Shown here piece by piece: positions 1 through 7,021 of a DNA stretch of 64,000 bases (positions are counted from its first letter, which is position 1; each line of letters begins with the position of its first letter). The stretch is from Aquiluna borgnonia. GTDB lineage: Bacteria > Actinomycetota > Actinomycetes > Actinomycetales > Microbacteriaceae. The DNA lies in contig NZ_CP054056.1 of assembly GCF_013283855.1 (NCBI RefSeq), forward strand, positions 1,240,001-1,304,000, given 5' to 3'. Made by a program: the position numbers and the translations under genes. The notes beneath the pieces were generated by a model. It was not told the origin of the DNA. It made no database searches and was given only the letters and a program-made list of their open reading frames with translations.

Positions 1-1381
1 GTGCCCTCACCCAAACTCGGCGCCTTGGCACCAAAAGTGAAAGACCGAGCGAGAAGAGCGAAAGCAAAGCGAAAAACAGCACCCAGATGCCGCCTGGGTT
101 ATAGGCAACATCCAGGGATGCGTAGCGCAGTAAACCATCAAATCGAACCGAGCCAAGCCCATCCGGTAGTGCCACGCTCTCACCAACTCGAAGCTCCAAG
201 GTCGGGTTTGGCCCATCCCTCGAGGCAACTGTCTCGAGGGATGCGACATCCAGGGCAAATACATTTCTCGGGATGCCGGCATCCAAACCAAGATCTCCGG
301 TGTAGACGTTCATGGTGAGAAGCGGGTCAATAGGATCCGGGTAGATCGAGGTGTATGCCCCAGAGTCCAACTGCTGGGCTGTCGGGTAGAAAAAGGAGAT
401 CATTCCGATTTGCTTTGGCAGGGCATCTGGAACCTTGATGACACCTAGCGATGTCATGTTGCCGTCCTGAGCCAGGTAAATCGTGGGGCCGGAATAGGCA
501 ATGTTGCCCTCGCCGTCAAAGACAGTTATAACCGGTGCAAATCCGTTGCCGGTCAAATACAGGTTGCTGCCCGGAGCTTCAAGAGGGTAGTTGACCTTGA
601 TTTGGGCATCTCCGAAACTCGTCGACACATCGGCAATGAAGTCGATCGGTTGCCCAAGGTTGGCTGGGTTCTTGAGGTCGTAAACCACATCAAAGTTCTC
701 GAGAGTGACGCTAAACGGCTCAAGGGTGGTCTCATCGAAAAATGGCCCCGGTGAGAACGAGTCGTAGCTTGCGAGGTTGTTGACGAAGGTTTCTCCTTCG
801 ACCAAAACGCGCTGACCGCTGTAACTCAGCGCACCACCAACCCCCACCGCAATCAGCACGCCAATCAAAGAGAGGTGAAAAACCAGATTGCCGGTTTCTC
901 GCAGGTAACCCTTTTCCGCTGACACGGAGTTGCCCTGGATTTCTGCCTTATAGCCGGAGGCGCGCAGCACCGCCAAGGCACCCGTAATCACATCGCCGTC
1001 AAGCTCTTTGGTTAGGTGTGCTGGCATGCGCTCGAGATTCTTTGGAGTCTGTACCGGCTTTTCCCGCATGGCCTCAAAATGAACCTTGGTGCGTGGCAGC
1101 ACGCAACCCACCAGCGAAATGAAAAGCAGCAGGTAGATAGAGGAGAACCAGACTGAGGTGTAGACATCAAAAAGCTGGAACGAGTCCATGATCGGTGCCA
1201 GATCTGGGTTGTTTTCAAAAAAGACTCTCACGCCATTGGGGTCAGCGCTGCGCTGCGGATAAACGCTGCCCGGAACCGCTGCGACCGCCAGCAAAAGCAG
1301 CAGGAACAGCGCGGTTCGCATCGAGGTCAACTGCTTCCAGAACCAGCGTGGCCAGAACCACAAATTAGAGGATGAGCTCAT
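1..1381 (-). CDS. resB: ResB-like cytochrome c biogenesis protein, 3' end outside window
   Basis: The minus strand is open from ATG at 1381 to position 1 (460 codons, no stop), so the C-terminus is cut by the window edge. Family role: with CcsA/CcsB, ResB carries heme across the membrane and attaches it to apocytochrome c (system II). Membrane segments are visible at about residues 20-38 and 72-90. A third carries the NLVFHLSLIG stretch, whose histidine could be a heme ligand. A long extracytoplasmic region and a final segment near the truncated end follow. The start overlaps the end of ccdA by 17 bp. The motif FDVYTSVWFSSIYLLLF is typical of actinobacterial ResB. A ccsA/ccsB gene is expected just outside. 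Confidence 0.9.
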   Translation of the reverse strand, partial: MSSSSNLWFWPRWFWKQLTSMRTALFLLLLLAVAAVPGSVYPQRSADPNGVRVFFENNPDLAPIMDSFQLFDVYTSVWFSSIYLLLFISLVGCVLPRTKVHFEAMREKPVQTPKNLERMPAHLTKELDGDVITGALAVLRASGYKAEIQGNSVSAEKGYLRETGNLVFHLSLIGVLIAVGVGGALSYSGQRVLVEGETFVNNLASYDSFSPGPFFDETTLEPFSVTLENFDVVYDLKNPANLGQPIDFIADVSTSFGDAQIKVNYPLEAPGSNLYLTGNGFAPVITVFDGEGNIAYSGPTIYLAQDGNMTSLGVIKVPDALPKQIGMISFFYPTAQQLDSGAYTSIYPDPIDPLLTMNVYTGDLGLDAGIPRNVFALDVASLETVASRDGPNPTLELRVGESVALPDGLGSVRFDGLLRYASLDVAYNPGGIWVLFFALLSLFSLGLSLLVPRRRVWVRA

Positions 1382-2087
1382 AGCCAGCGGTCACCTCCTG
1401 GATGAAGGTGACAAAGCGGTTCCAGAGACCGGTTGCAATCAAGACGCCAATCAATATCAACAGCCAACCGCCGATGAGGTTGAAGGTTCTGATGTGCCGC
1501 TTCACAAAACTGACGCTCGCGGTTGCCCAGCTAACGCCCATGGCGATTAGCAGAAACGGGATTCCGATACCCAGTGAGTAGGCAGTGGCGAGAATCCCAC
1601 CGCGCAACGGATCCGAAGAGTCCGAAGCCAGAACCAAAACTGCCGAGAGTGTAGGACCAATGCAGGGGGTCCAGCCAACGGCAAAGACAACGCCCAGAAG
1701 CGGCGCTCCCAAAAGTCCAACCCTGGGGCTGAGGTTCAGCTTTAGCGTCTGTTGCAAAAAGCCGAACTGACCAATCATGGTCAGACCAAATACGACAACC
1801 AGCAGTCCTAAGACCACCTGGATCCAAGGGTTATTAACCAGGAAAATTAGACCTGCTGTGCCAGCCAGGACCCCGAGAGAGACAAATACCGCCGTAAACC
1901 CCAGCACGAACAGCAGTGCCCCCAAGACCACTCGACCGCGTGACCCGGCGGTGCCGGACACATAGCCCAGGTAGCCGGGCACCAGCGGAAGAACGCAGGG
2001 AGAGATAAATGTCAGAATTCCCGCAAGCAAAGAGATTGGCAAAGCTGCCAAAAGAGAACCGTTGAGAATTACCTCGCCTGGGTTCAC
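1365..2087 (-). CDS. ccdA: CcdA/DsbD-type thiol-electron membrane transporter
   Basis: 240 aa, about six transmembrane segments. CcdA passes reducing equivalents from cytoplasmic thioredoxin to extracytoplasmic thiol proteins that keep apocytochrome c reduced. The two redox cysteines sit in the SPCVLPLVPGY motif (C31) and in GWTPCIGPT (C142), as in the family. It starts with GTG in a GTGA overlap with the stop of the upstream TlpA-like gene and overlaps resB downstream, so translational coupling is likely. Length and context (phosphatase, TlpA, CcdA, ResB) match the standard actinobacterial cluster. Confidence 0.93.
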   Translation of the reverse strand: MNPGEVILNGSLLAALPISLLAGILTFISPCVLPLVPGYLGYVSGTAGSRGRVVLGALLFVLGFTAVFVSLGVLAGTAGLIFLVNNPWIQVVLGLLVVVFGLTMIGQFGFLQQTLKLNLSPRVGLLGAPLLGVVFAVGWTPCIGPTLSAVLVLASDSSDPLRGGILATAYSLGIGIPFLLIAMGVSWATASVSFVKRHIRTFNLIGGWLLILIGVLIATGLWNRFVTFIQEVTAGYELIL

Positions 2088-2689
2088 TCTGCTACCACCG
2101 TCTTGATCAGGGTTCGAAGAATTGATTGATCGATGCGGCCAAGGATGCGAGATGCCACCCTGCCCTCACGGTCCAGCACGATGGTGGTCGGCACAGCCTG
2201 CGGGCTCACCACTCCCTGGAAGGCCAGGGAGACCGAGCCGGTTTGGGCGTCCATGACCGAGGGAAAGGTGATGCCAAACTTTCGGTCAAAGGCCAGCGCA
2301 GTTTCGGCGGAGTCTCGAACATTCACACCGACAAATTGAACGCCCTGATCGGCAAATTCCTCATTGAGTGCCTGCAGGTCAGGTGCCTCAGCGCGGCAAG
2401 GAGCACAAGCCGAATACCACCAGTTCAGAACCACAACCTGGCCGGCAAAATTAGCGGAGTCAAGCTCAAGACCGCTCTCGGTTCTCCCGGCGAAAGGCAG
2501 ATAGCCAGGGCGCTCAGCAACGGCAAATTCAGTTACGGTTCCATCCCCCGCGATGTAGTTTTTGCTGTCACCGCTGCGAAACTGCTCGGCAAGGGGATCC
2601 GAGGTGCAGCCGGCAAGCGAAAGCGCCATTGAGCCGACGATAAAGATGACGAGGGCAATTGCCAAGGCGCGCTGAGTTTCCTTCTTCAA
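2084..2689 (-). CDS. TlpA/ResA-like thioredoxin lipoprotein
   Basis: 201 aa. An N-terminal hydrophobic segment (residues 9-27) ends in a lipobox LAGC, so it should be lipid-anchored at C28 on the outer face of the membrane. A redoxin domain covers about residues 60-200, with the active-site CAPC (C95, C98) after a NWWYSA strand and a cis-proline region (AVPTT). The likely role is to reduce the CxxCH heme-binding cysteines of apocytochrome c using electrons from CcdA. It has a 4-bp ATGA overlap with the upstream phosphatase gene and a GTGA overlap with ccdA. Confidence 0.92.
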   Translation of the reverse strand: MKKETQRALAIALVIFIVGSMALSLAGCTSDPLAEQFRSGDSKNYIAGDGTVTEFAVAERPGYLPFAGRTESGLELDSANFAGQVVVLNWWYSACAPCRAEAPDLQALNEEFADQGVQFVGVNVRDSAETALAFDRKFGITFPSVMDAQTGSVSLAFQGVVSPQAVPTTIVLDREGRVASRILGRIDQSILRTLIKTVVAE

Positions 2690-3339
2690 ACCGCACCCCC
2701 ATCGATGGCTGACTTGCGCAAACTTTCTGCCAGTTTCAAACCCGGCTCGAGGTAATCCACTTCCTGAAGCCGCCCGTCAACCAGCTCAAACGAGGTGATG
2801 GAGGAGAGCGAACAGCGTCGATCTTTGGGGTTGTGAGGTAGCGCCAAGCCCTGGGTGGAGCGGTAAAGCATCCAGATTGGAAGTTGGTGCGAGACGATAA
2901 CCACATCCCCTCCTGAAACGCTGTTCCATGCTTCTAATGCAGCCTCATTCATCCGGCTGGCAATCTCCCGGTATGGCTCTCCCCAGCTTGGCTGCATTGG
3001 GTTGTAGAGGTTTAGCAGAAGACTTGGGCGCTTGAGTAGTGCTCTGGGACCCACCCTCAAACCGGCGAATTTGTTCCAAGGTTCAATCACCCTTGGTTCT
3101 GCATCGAGGCTGAGCCCAAATTCAATCTCCCATGGCTTTGCAGACTCTTGGGTGCGCTGCAGCGGGGATGCTAAAAGCCTCGAGATTGTTCTGCCCTGGG
3201 ACTTCAATTCTTTGGCTGCCGCGCTTGCCATCTGGTGGCCCAGCTCGCTCAATCCGAAACCCTCAATGCGCTCGTAAAGCACACCATCTGGGTTGAAAAC
3301 TTCGCCGTGGCGCACTAGATGAAGGCGAGAGGCAGGCAT
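2686..3339 (-). CDS. Histidine phosphatase family protein
   Basis: 217 aa, phosphoglycerate mutase-like branch of the histidine phosphatase superfamily. The catalytic motif LVRHGE (H11) is at the N-terminus and the second catalytic histidine is in VIVSHQLPIW near residue 150. It is the first gene of the cytochrome c maturation run. Such a gene is commonly found at this spot in actinobacteria, but its substrate is unknown and it may not act on cytochromes. The ATG at 3339 lies 6 nt after a TAGACT hexamer, suggesting a leaderless mRNA for the whole cluster. Confidence 0.88.
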   Translation of the reverse strand: MPASRLHLVRHGEVFNPDGVLYERIEGFGLSELGHQMASAAAKELKSQGRTISRLLASPLQRTQESAKPWEIEFGLSLDAEPRVIEPWNKFAGLRVGPRALLKRPSLLLNLYNPMQPSWGEPYREIASRMNEAALEAWNSVSGGDVVIVSHQLPIWMLYRSTQGLALPHNPKDRRCSLSSITSFELVDGRLQEVDYLEPGLKLAESLRKSAIDGGAV

Positions 3340-3345
3340 ACCAAA

Positions 3346-3351
3346 AGTCTA
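3346..3351 (-). promoter_or_regulatory. Leaderless -10 candidate for the cytochrome c cluster
   Basis: TAGACT on the minus strand, 6 nt before ATG 3339. Matches the TAnnnT-N6-start pattern repeated in this window; no clear -35. Confidence 0.5.
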
Positions 3352-3364
3352 CCATCGCTAAACT

Positions 3365-3393
3365 TTGACAAACGCAGTTCTCAGCGCACTCTA
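3365..3393 (+). promoter_or_regulatory. Candidate aspS promoter
   Basis: A perfect TTGACA -35 box lies at 3365-3370. The -10 region 17-18 bp downstream (ACTCTA or CTCTAA) is weak. A Shine-Dalgarno-like AAGAGGT follows before ATG 3406. Confidence 0.4.
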
Positions 3394-3405
3394 AGAGGTA
3401 ATCGG

Positions 3406-4716
3406 ATGCAAAATCGAAAGACCATCAGCACGCTCGCAAACACCGAAGACGGGCTAGTCAGCATTGGCGGCTGGGTGGAAACCCTCAGGGATCAAAAGCG
3501 CATTCAGTTCATCATTATTCGAGACGAGTCCGGCAGCGTTCAGGTCACCTACCCACGCCCTGCCGAAGAGGATGCACTGGCTGATGTGGTGAGCTCGCTC
3601 TCGCACGGCTCCTTCGTTGAGATCACCGGAAACCTCAAGCACGATGAGCGTGTGAAGCTCGGTGGTATTGAGATCTTGCTGCAGGACCTGAAGGTAGTCT
3701 CACTATCCAACCCAGACAGCCCGATCGCCGAGGACACCACAATCGACAAGCGCCTGGACTGGAGATTCATTGACCTGCGCCGCCCAGAGCTCAACCTCAT
3801 GATGCGTGTCCAGACCGAAATTGAGCGCGTCTGGCGCGAGGTTTGGCTGGAGAACGACTTCATTGAGATCCACTCCCCGAAGCTGATGGCATCACCATCT
3901 GAATCACACGCCGAACTCTTCAAAATGGAGTACTTCGAGACTCACGCTTACCTAGCTCAGTCTCCTCAGTTCTACAAGCAGATGGCGATGAGCGCAGGAC
4001 TTGGCAAGGTCTTTGAGATTGGCCCGGTCTTCAGGGCCGACCCATCGTTCACCTCTCGCCACGCCACAGAATTCATCTCGGTGGACATGGAGATGAGCTG
4101 GATCGATTCGCATGAAGACGTGATGGCTTTCCAGGAGCAACTGCTGGTGCGAGCGATCACCGCGGTGAAGGAAAAATTCGGTTCCGAGATCGAGCGCCTA
4201 TATGGCCTCGAGGTGAAGATCCCAAGCACCCCGTTCCCCCGCATTCCGCTGGCTGAAGCCCACAAGATTGTGGAGGCCCGAGGCTACAAGGTGCCTCGTA
4301 TGGATGGCGACCTGGACCCAGAGGGTGAGCGTCAGATCCACCAGCACGTGATGGAGACCTACGGTCACGAATTCGTCTTCCTAACCGACTACCCAAAGAA
4401 CATTCGACCCTTCTACCACATGCGTCACGAGCACGACGAGTCGCTGACTAAGAGCTACGACCTAATTTGGAAGGGCACCGAAATCACCACGGGCGCTCAG
4501 CGCGAGCACCGCATCGAGGTGCTCGAGAAGCAGGTTCTGGACAAGGGTCTTGAGCTCGAGGGATTGAACTTCTACCTGGACTTCTTCCGCTACGGAGCCC
4601 CGGCGCACGGTGGCTTTGGAATGGGTCTGACCCGCGTGGTGATGCTGCTTTTGAACCTGCCAAACATTCGCGAGGCCAGCTTCCTATTCCGTGGTCCAAA
4701 CAGGCTGCAGCCCTAG
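3406..4716 (+). CDS. aspS: Aspartyl-tRNA synthetase, archaeal-type (probably Asp/Asn non-discriminating)
   Basis: 436 aa class II synthetase charging tRNA with aspartate. An N-terminal OB-fold anticodon domain spans about residues 1-110. Motif 2 is FRADPSFTSRHATEF near residue 205; motif 3 is GGFGMGLTRVVM near the C-terminus. The protein lacks the large GAD insertion of classic bacterial AspRS (about 590 aa), so it belongs to the short archaeal/eukaryal-like branch. In bacteria that branch often also charges tRNA-Asn, with GatCAB then amidating Asp-tRNA-Asn (inference). The ATG at 3406 is preferred over the upstream in-frame start at 3319 because an AAGAGGT ribosome-binding site precedes it and the family begins here. 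Confidence 0.93.
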   Translation: MQNRKTISTLANTEDGLVSIGGWVETLRDQKRIQFIIIRDESGSVQVTYPRPAEEDALADVVSSLSHGSFVEITGNLKHDERVKLGGIEILLQDLKVVSLSNPDSPIAEDTTIDKRLDWRFIDLRRPELNLMMRVQTEIERVWREVWLENDFIEIHSPKLMASPSESHAELFKMEYFETHAYLAQSPQFYKQMAMSAGLGKVFEIGPVFRADPSFTSRHATEFISVDMEMSWIDSHEDVMAFQEQLLVRAITAVKEKFGSEIERLYGLEVKIPSTPFPRIPLAEAHKIVEARGYKVPRMDGDLDPEGERQIHQHVMETYGHEFVFLTDYPKNIRPFYHMRHEHDESLTKSYDLIWKGTEITTGAQREHRIEVLEKQVLDKGLELEGLNFYLDFFRYGAPAHGGFGMGLTRVVMLLLNLPNIREASFLFRGPNRLQP

Positions 4717-5105
4717 ATCCAACTCTCTAACTTCAGGCCCGGGACGTTCTCGAAGTGCTTGGTGTTGTTGGTAACCAACGTTGCATCCAGAGCGATTGCG
4801 TGCCCGGCAATTAGAGCATCGTATTCGCCTGACGGCTTACCCTTCTCCCTGAGTCGCGCTCGAACCAGAGCAGCAGCACTAGCTGCTTCGGAATCAAAAT
4901 CCAAACTCTTAGCTGCGTCCAGAAACCTCCTGACACCAGTGATGGTTCGCTCCGACGTTGTGGGGAGGCTGGAGCCGAACAGCAATTCATGGTGGGTGAT
5001 CATGGAAATTGCCCAATTTTCCGGACCAGCTAACGCAAGCTTTTCGACGATATCGTGCCTGGATCTGATGGCATAGCTACAAATGTCAGTATCAATTAGC
5101 AGCAT
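4713..5105 (-). CDS. vapC: PIN-domain toxin VapC
   Basis: 130 aa PIN-domain ribonuclease, toxin of a type II toxin-antitoxin pair. Acidic metal-binding residues are D5 (in LLIDTDICSY), E40 (THHELLFG) and D96 (EYDALIAGHA), followed by the TNNTKHF motif at 112-118. I chose ATG 5105 because an AGG Shine-Dalgarno lies 6 nt upstream and family members start MLLIDTD; the open frame extends to 5153. It overlaps the antitoxin gene by 14 bp and the convergent aspS by 4 bp. The targets are usually tRNA or rRNA, but this cannot be read from sequence. Confidence 0.88.
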   Translation of the reverse strand: MLLIDTDICSYAIRSRHDIVEKLALAGPENWAISMITHHELLFGSSLPTTSERTITGVRRFLDAAKSLDFDSEAASAAALVRARLREKGKPSGEYDALIAGHAIALDATLVTNNTKHFENVPGLKLESWI

Positions 5106-5373
5106 CTTCATCCTGACGTTCAAAAACGCTTCTCTGATCTCGGCTTGGTTCACGTCTCAGAGCGGACTCGAACACCTCATCTTCATAGGGCGCGGCGGCG
5201 GCAAATTCGGCTAGTAGCTTGGCCATCTTGACAGCTCGCTGACTAACAGCAATCTCCCCGGTCTTTGGATCCCGGGTGAGAGTTACCTCGCCATCGATGA
5301 CCCAGCCAGAAGGAATGCGGATTGCGAGTGATCCGCCATTTCGAAAAGTCTTTGAAGTTACCACGTCAGCCAC
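5092..5373 (-). CDS. vapB: VapB/AbrB-type antitoxin
   Basis: 93 aa. The N-terminus (MADVVTSKTFRNGGSLAIRIP) has the swapped-hairpin AbrB/SpoVT DNA-binding fold seen in VapB and VagC antitoxins. The C-terminal half is acidic and probably wraps the toxin. GTG 5373 is chosen because AAGGAG lies just upstream. It is co-transcribed with vapC, with a 14-bp overlap. It probably represses its own operon through the repeats at 5392-5411. Confidence 0.85.
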   Translation of the reverse strand: MADVVTSKTFRNGGSLAIRIPSGWVIDGEVTLTRDPKTGEIAVSQRAVKMAKLLAEFAAAAPYEDEVFESALRREPSRDQRSVFERQDEDAAN

Positions 5374-5391
5374 AATGCCATCTCCTTTGCT

Positions 5392-5411
5392 GTATAGACA
5401 GAGTATAGACA
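5392..5411 (-). promoter_or_regulatory. vapBC operator: tandem TGTCTATAC repeats
   Basis: On the minus strand TGTCTATAC occurs twice (5403-5411 and 5392-5400) with 2 bp between, a period of 11 bp or one DNA turn. The copies contain TATACT/TATACA -10-like boxes and precede the ribosome-binding site of vapB, so bound antitoxin would block transcription. Confidence 0.5.
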
Positions 5412-5480
5412 CAAAGTCTGTGGATAACTAGATGATTTTTACGCGGCCCTTAACTCACCCTGCCAACATTGCTGACAAAG

Positions 5481-6308
5481 TTATCGCACGTTCCTCTTTG
5501 ACTGATTCCAGGCAAGAACCATGTTTGGAATAAGGATTGTCGAACCCAAAATCGACCAAATGATTGCATTCACTTGACCGAAGGTCAGGGCGAATTTGTA
5601 GTAGTCAACATTTCCGTCCGACTGGTAGTCCGAAGAAATAGTCACAATCATTAGCGCCATTGCTAGCGCCGTGACAACTCCAGCCAGAATTCTGAACGAG
5701 TGCAGGTAGGTGCGATCACGTTGACGAACTTGGAACTCGTCTAGGTATTCATCAGGTGAGTCAGCCACCAAACGAACCGAAATTCTGAGCAGCCACCAAA
5801 TTAGGAAAATCGGAAGAACGGCAAGGATTCCGTAGCCGGGCTTGATAAAGTCCTCAAACCAGAATGCCAAGGGAGCGGCAACCAAGCTCAGGGCCCCAAG
5901 AATTACCAGCAGCTTTTGGGCCCTGGAGGTGCGAATGGCATCCCACTTGGTGTCATTCATCACGGTGTCAATGTTCTTTGCCAGCTTCTCATTTGAGGCT
6001 GGTCGGAGGCCGTACACCTGAGCCAGGGTGCCCTGTTCGGGGTGAGCTTTCATGTACCAATACCAAGCGGGAGTTTCGAAAATCACATAGGCGACCAGGG
6101 TGAATACCACCCAGTTGGCTTCATACCCAAAGAGCCAGAACCCTGGATCGCTCACCCAAAATATGGCTGCTGCGGTTGTGAGTGCGAGTGCTGAAAACAA
6201 TAGATCCAACCAGCGCAGGGTAGATACCTTCTTGGCCCTCGGGTAGACCAAAAAATAGCCAATCGCCATGTAGGCGAGCACAATTCCAATAGCTAAAAGC
6301 TCATTCAT
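5481..6308 (-). CDS. Multi-pass membrane protein of unknown function paired with XRE regulator
   Basis: 275 aa with about seven hydrophobic segments (near residues 3-22, 35-52, 62-82, 130-150, 155-178, 210-228 and 238-265), so an integral inner-membrane protein. I do not recognise a named family with certainty. It has a 4-bp overlap with the upstream XRE regulator, an arrangement common for small HTH-plus-membrane-protein pairs in Gram-positives. Its function is not predictable from sequence; regulation by its partner is likely. Confidence 0.8.
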   Translation of the reverse strand: MNELLAIGIVLAYMAIGYFLVYPRAKKVSTLRWLDLLFSALALTTAAAIFWVSDPGFWLFGYEANWVVFTLVAYVIFETPAWYWYMKAHPEQGTLAQVYGLRPASNEKLAKNIDTVMNDTKWDAIRTSRAQKLLVILGALSLVAAPLAFWFEDFIKPGYGILAVLPIFLIWWLLRISVRLVADSPDEYLDEFQVRQRDRTYLHSFRILAGVVTALAMALMIVTISSDYQSDGNVDYYKFALTFGQVNAIIWSILGSTILIPNMVLAWNQSKRNVR

Positions 6309-6541
6309 GCCTGTTCCTCATCCAGCCAAAAGATCTCTTCGACCTTGGCTCCTAAAACTGAGGCAATGCGAAGTGCCAGCACCAGAGAGGGTGAGTACTC
6401 GCCGCGCTCAATGTAACCGATGGTTTGATAGTGCACTCCGACCTGCTCGGCGAGCTCTTGCCGAGATAAGCCGGATAGGGTGCGCAGTTCTTCGATGCGG
6501 TTAGCTACCCGCTCTTCTTCAGACTTTGGTTTACGACCCAT
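6305..6541 (-). CDS. Small XRE-family transcriptional regulator
   Basis: 78 aa, a single Cro/CI helix-turn-helix domain at about residues 15-70 (LSRQELAEQVGVHYQTIGYIERGEYSPSL), with no other domain. It is similar in size to the YgzD/YozG type of regulators that sit next to membrane proteins. The ATG at 6541 lies 6 nt after a TATGCT -10 box within inverted repeats, so it may be autoregulated and translated from a leaderless mRNA. Its stop overlaps the start of the membrane protein gene. Confidence 0.9.
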   Translation of the reverse strand: MGRKPKSEEERVANRIEELRTLSGLSRQELAEQVGVHYQTIGYIERGEYSPSLVLALRIASVLGAKVEEIFWLDEEQA

Positions 6542-6546
6542 GTTTG

Positions 6547-6585
6547 TAGCATAAATGCTATGTAGTAATAATGCAACAACTACAT
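6547..6585 (-). promoter_or_regulatory. Leaderless promoter with two inverted repeats upstream of XRE gene
   Basis: On the minus strand TTGCAT (6571-6576) and TATGCT (6548-6553) are separated by 17 bp, and the ATG begins 6 nt after the -10. Two inverted repeats cover it: TAGCAT/ATGCTA (6547-6552 and 6555-6560) over the -10, and ATGTAGT/ACTACAT (6560-6566 and 6579-6585) over the -35. They are good candidates for autorepression sites of the XRE protein. Confidence 0.6.
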
Positions 6586-6711
6586 GGGAAGTTTTTTGAC
6601 AGCGCCATGTGCCTTAGCCGCCCAGGTGTGCTTCTTAGCCAGAGATCCCAGAATCGCCACCAGGATTGGGAACCAGAACTTTTTCACAATCCAAAAAACT
6701 ACGTTTCTCAC
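6580..6711 (-). CDS. Small 43-aa protein coupled to glutaredoxin-like gene
   Basis: The frame starts GTG at 6711 in a GTGA overlap with the stop of the upstream glutaredoxin-like gene and ends with TAG at 6580-6582. The product is 43 aa: an N-terminal hydrophobic stretch (VVFWIVKKFWFPILVAILG) then a basic tail rich in K, A and H. It looks like a small membrane-associated basic protein. I recognise no family. The stop-start coupling and lack of other content in this gap support it being real, but it is short and unconfirmed. Confidence 0.5.
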   Translation of the reverse strand: MRNVVFWIVKKFWFPILVAILGSLAKKHTWAAKAHGAVKKLPM

Positions 6712-6977
6712 ACCAACTCCATCAGTTGACCAAATACCCGCTCAGCATCTATCCGCCAAAACGCCACCTGCTTGCCGTTAATCAGTAGCACTGGAATCTC
6801 ATCGCTGAACTTGGCGAAATCCGGATTCGAGTCGATCTCTACCAGGTCAACTGTGTATTCAGTCTCGGGATTCTCGGCAGCAAAGCGACTCATTACCCGA
6901 GAAAGTTCGGCCTCAGCAGCCTCGCAAAGATGGCAACCCTGCCTCACGATGAGCGTTAATTCGATTTGAACTGGCAC
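6708..6977 (-). CDS. Glutaredoxin-like (DUF836) thiol protein
   Basis: 89 aa, thioredoxin fold of the DUF836 glutaredoxin-like family. The CHLC active site is at residues 15-18 near the N-terminus and the cis-proline is in EIPVLLINGK. Such proteins are found beside SerB1-like HAD genes in actinobacteria, as here where it is divergent from the HAD gene. The exact redox partner is unknown. GTG 6977 is preceded at 6 nt by TAGGCT, suggesting a leaderless transcript. Confidence 0.88.
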   Translation of the reverse strand: MPVQIELTLIVRQGCHLCEAAEAELSRVMSRFAAENPETEYTVDLVEIDSNPDFAKFSDEIPVLLINGKQVAFWRIDAERVFGQLMELV

Positions 6978-6983
6978 CGCTAC

Positions 6984-6989
6984 AGCCTA
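6984..6989 (-). promoter_or_regulatory. Leaderless -10 candidate, glutaredoxin-like gene
   Basis: TAGGCT on the minus strand, 6 nt before GTG 6977. Confidence 0.5.
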
Positions 6990-7009
6990 TGTCAGAGGGG
7001 ATGCGCGAA

Positions 7010-7015
7010 TAGACT
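7010..7015 (+). promoter_or_regulatory. Leaderless -10 candidate, HAD phosphatase gene
   Basis: TAGACT, 6 nt before GTG 7022. It is divergent from the glutaredoxin promoter only about 20 bp away. Confidence 0.5.
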
Positions 7016-7021
7016 AAGCCG

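Noticed and set aside
1-1381. Apparent gene-poor stretch with only short frames
   Set aside because: Translating the minus strand from ATG 1381 gives one uninterrupted ResB frame running off the window edge; it only looks empty because it has no stop codon in the window.
2126-2632. 168-codon plus-strand frame
   Set aside because: It is the antisense shadow of the TlpA-like gene; no start signal and no protein-like pattern.
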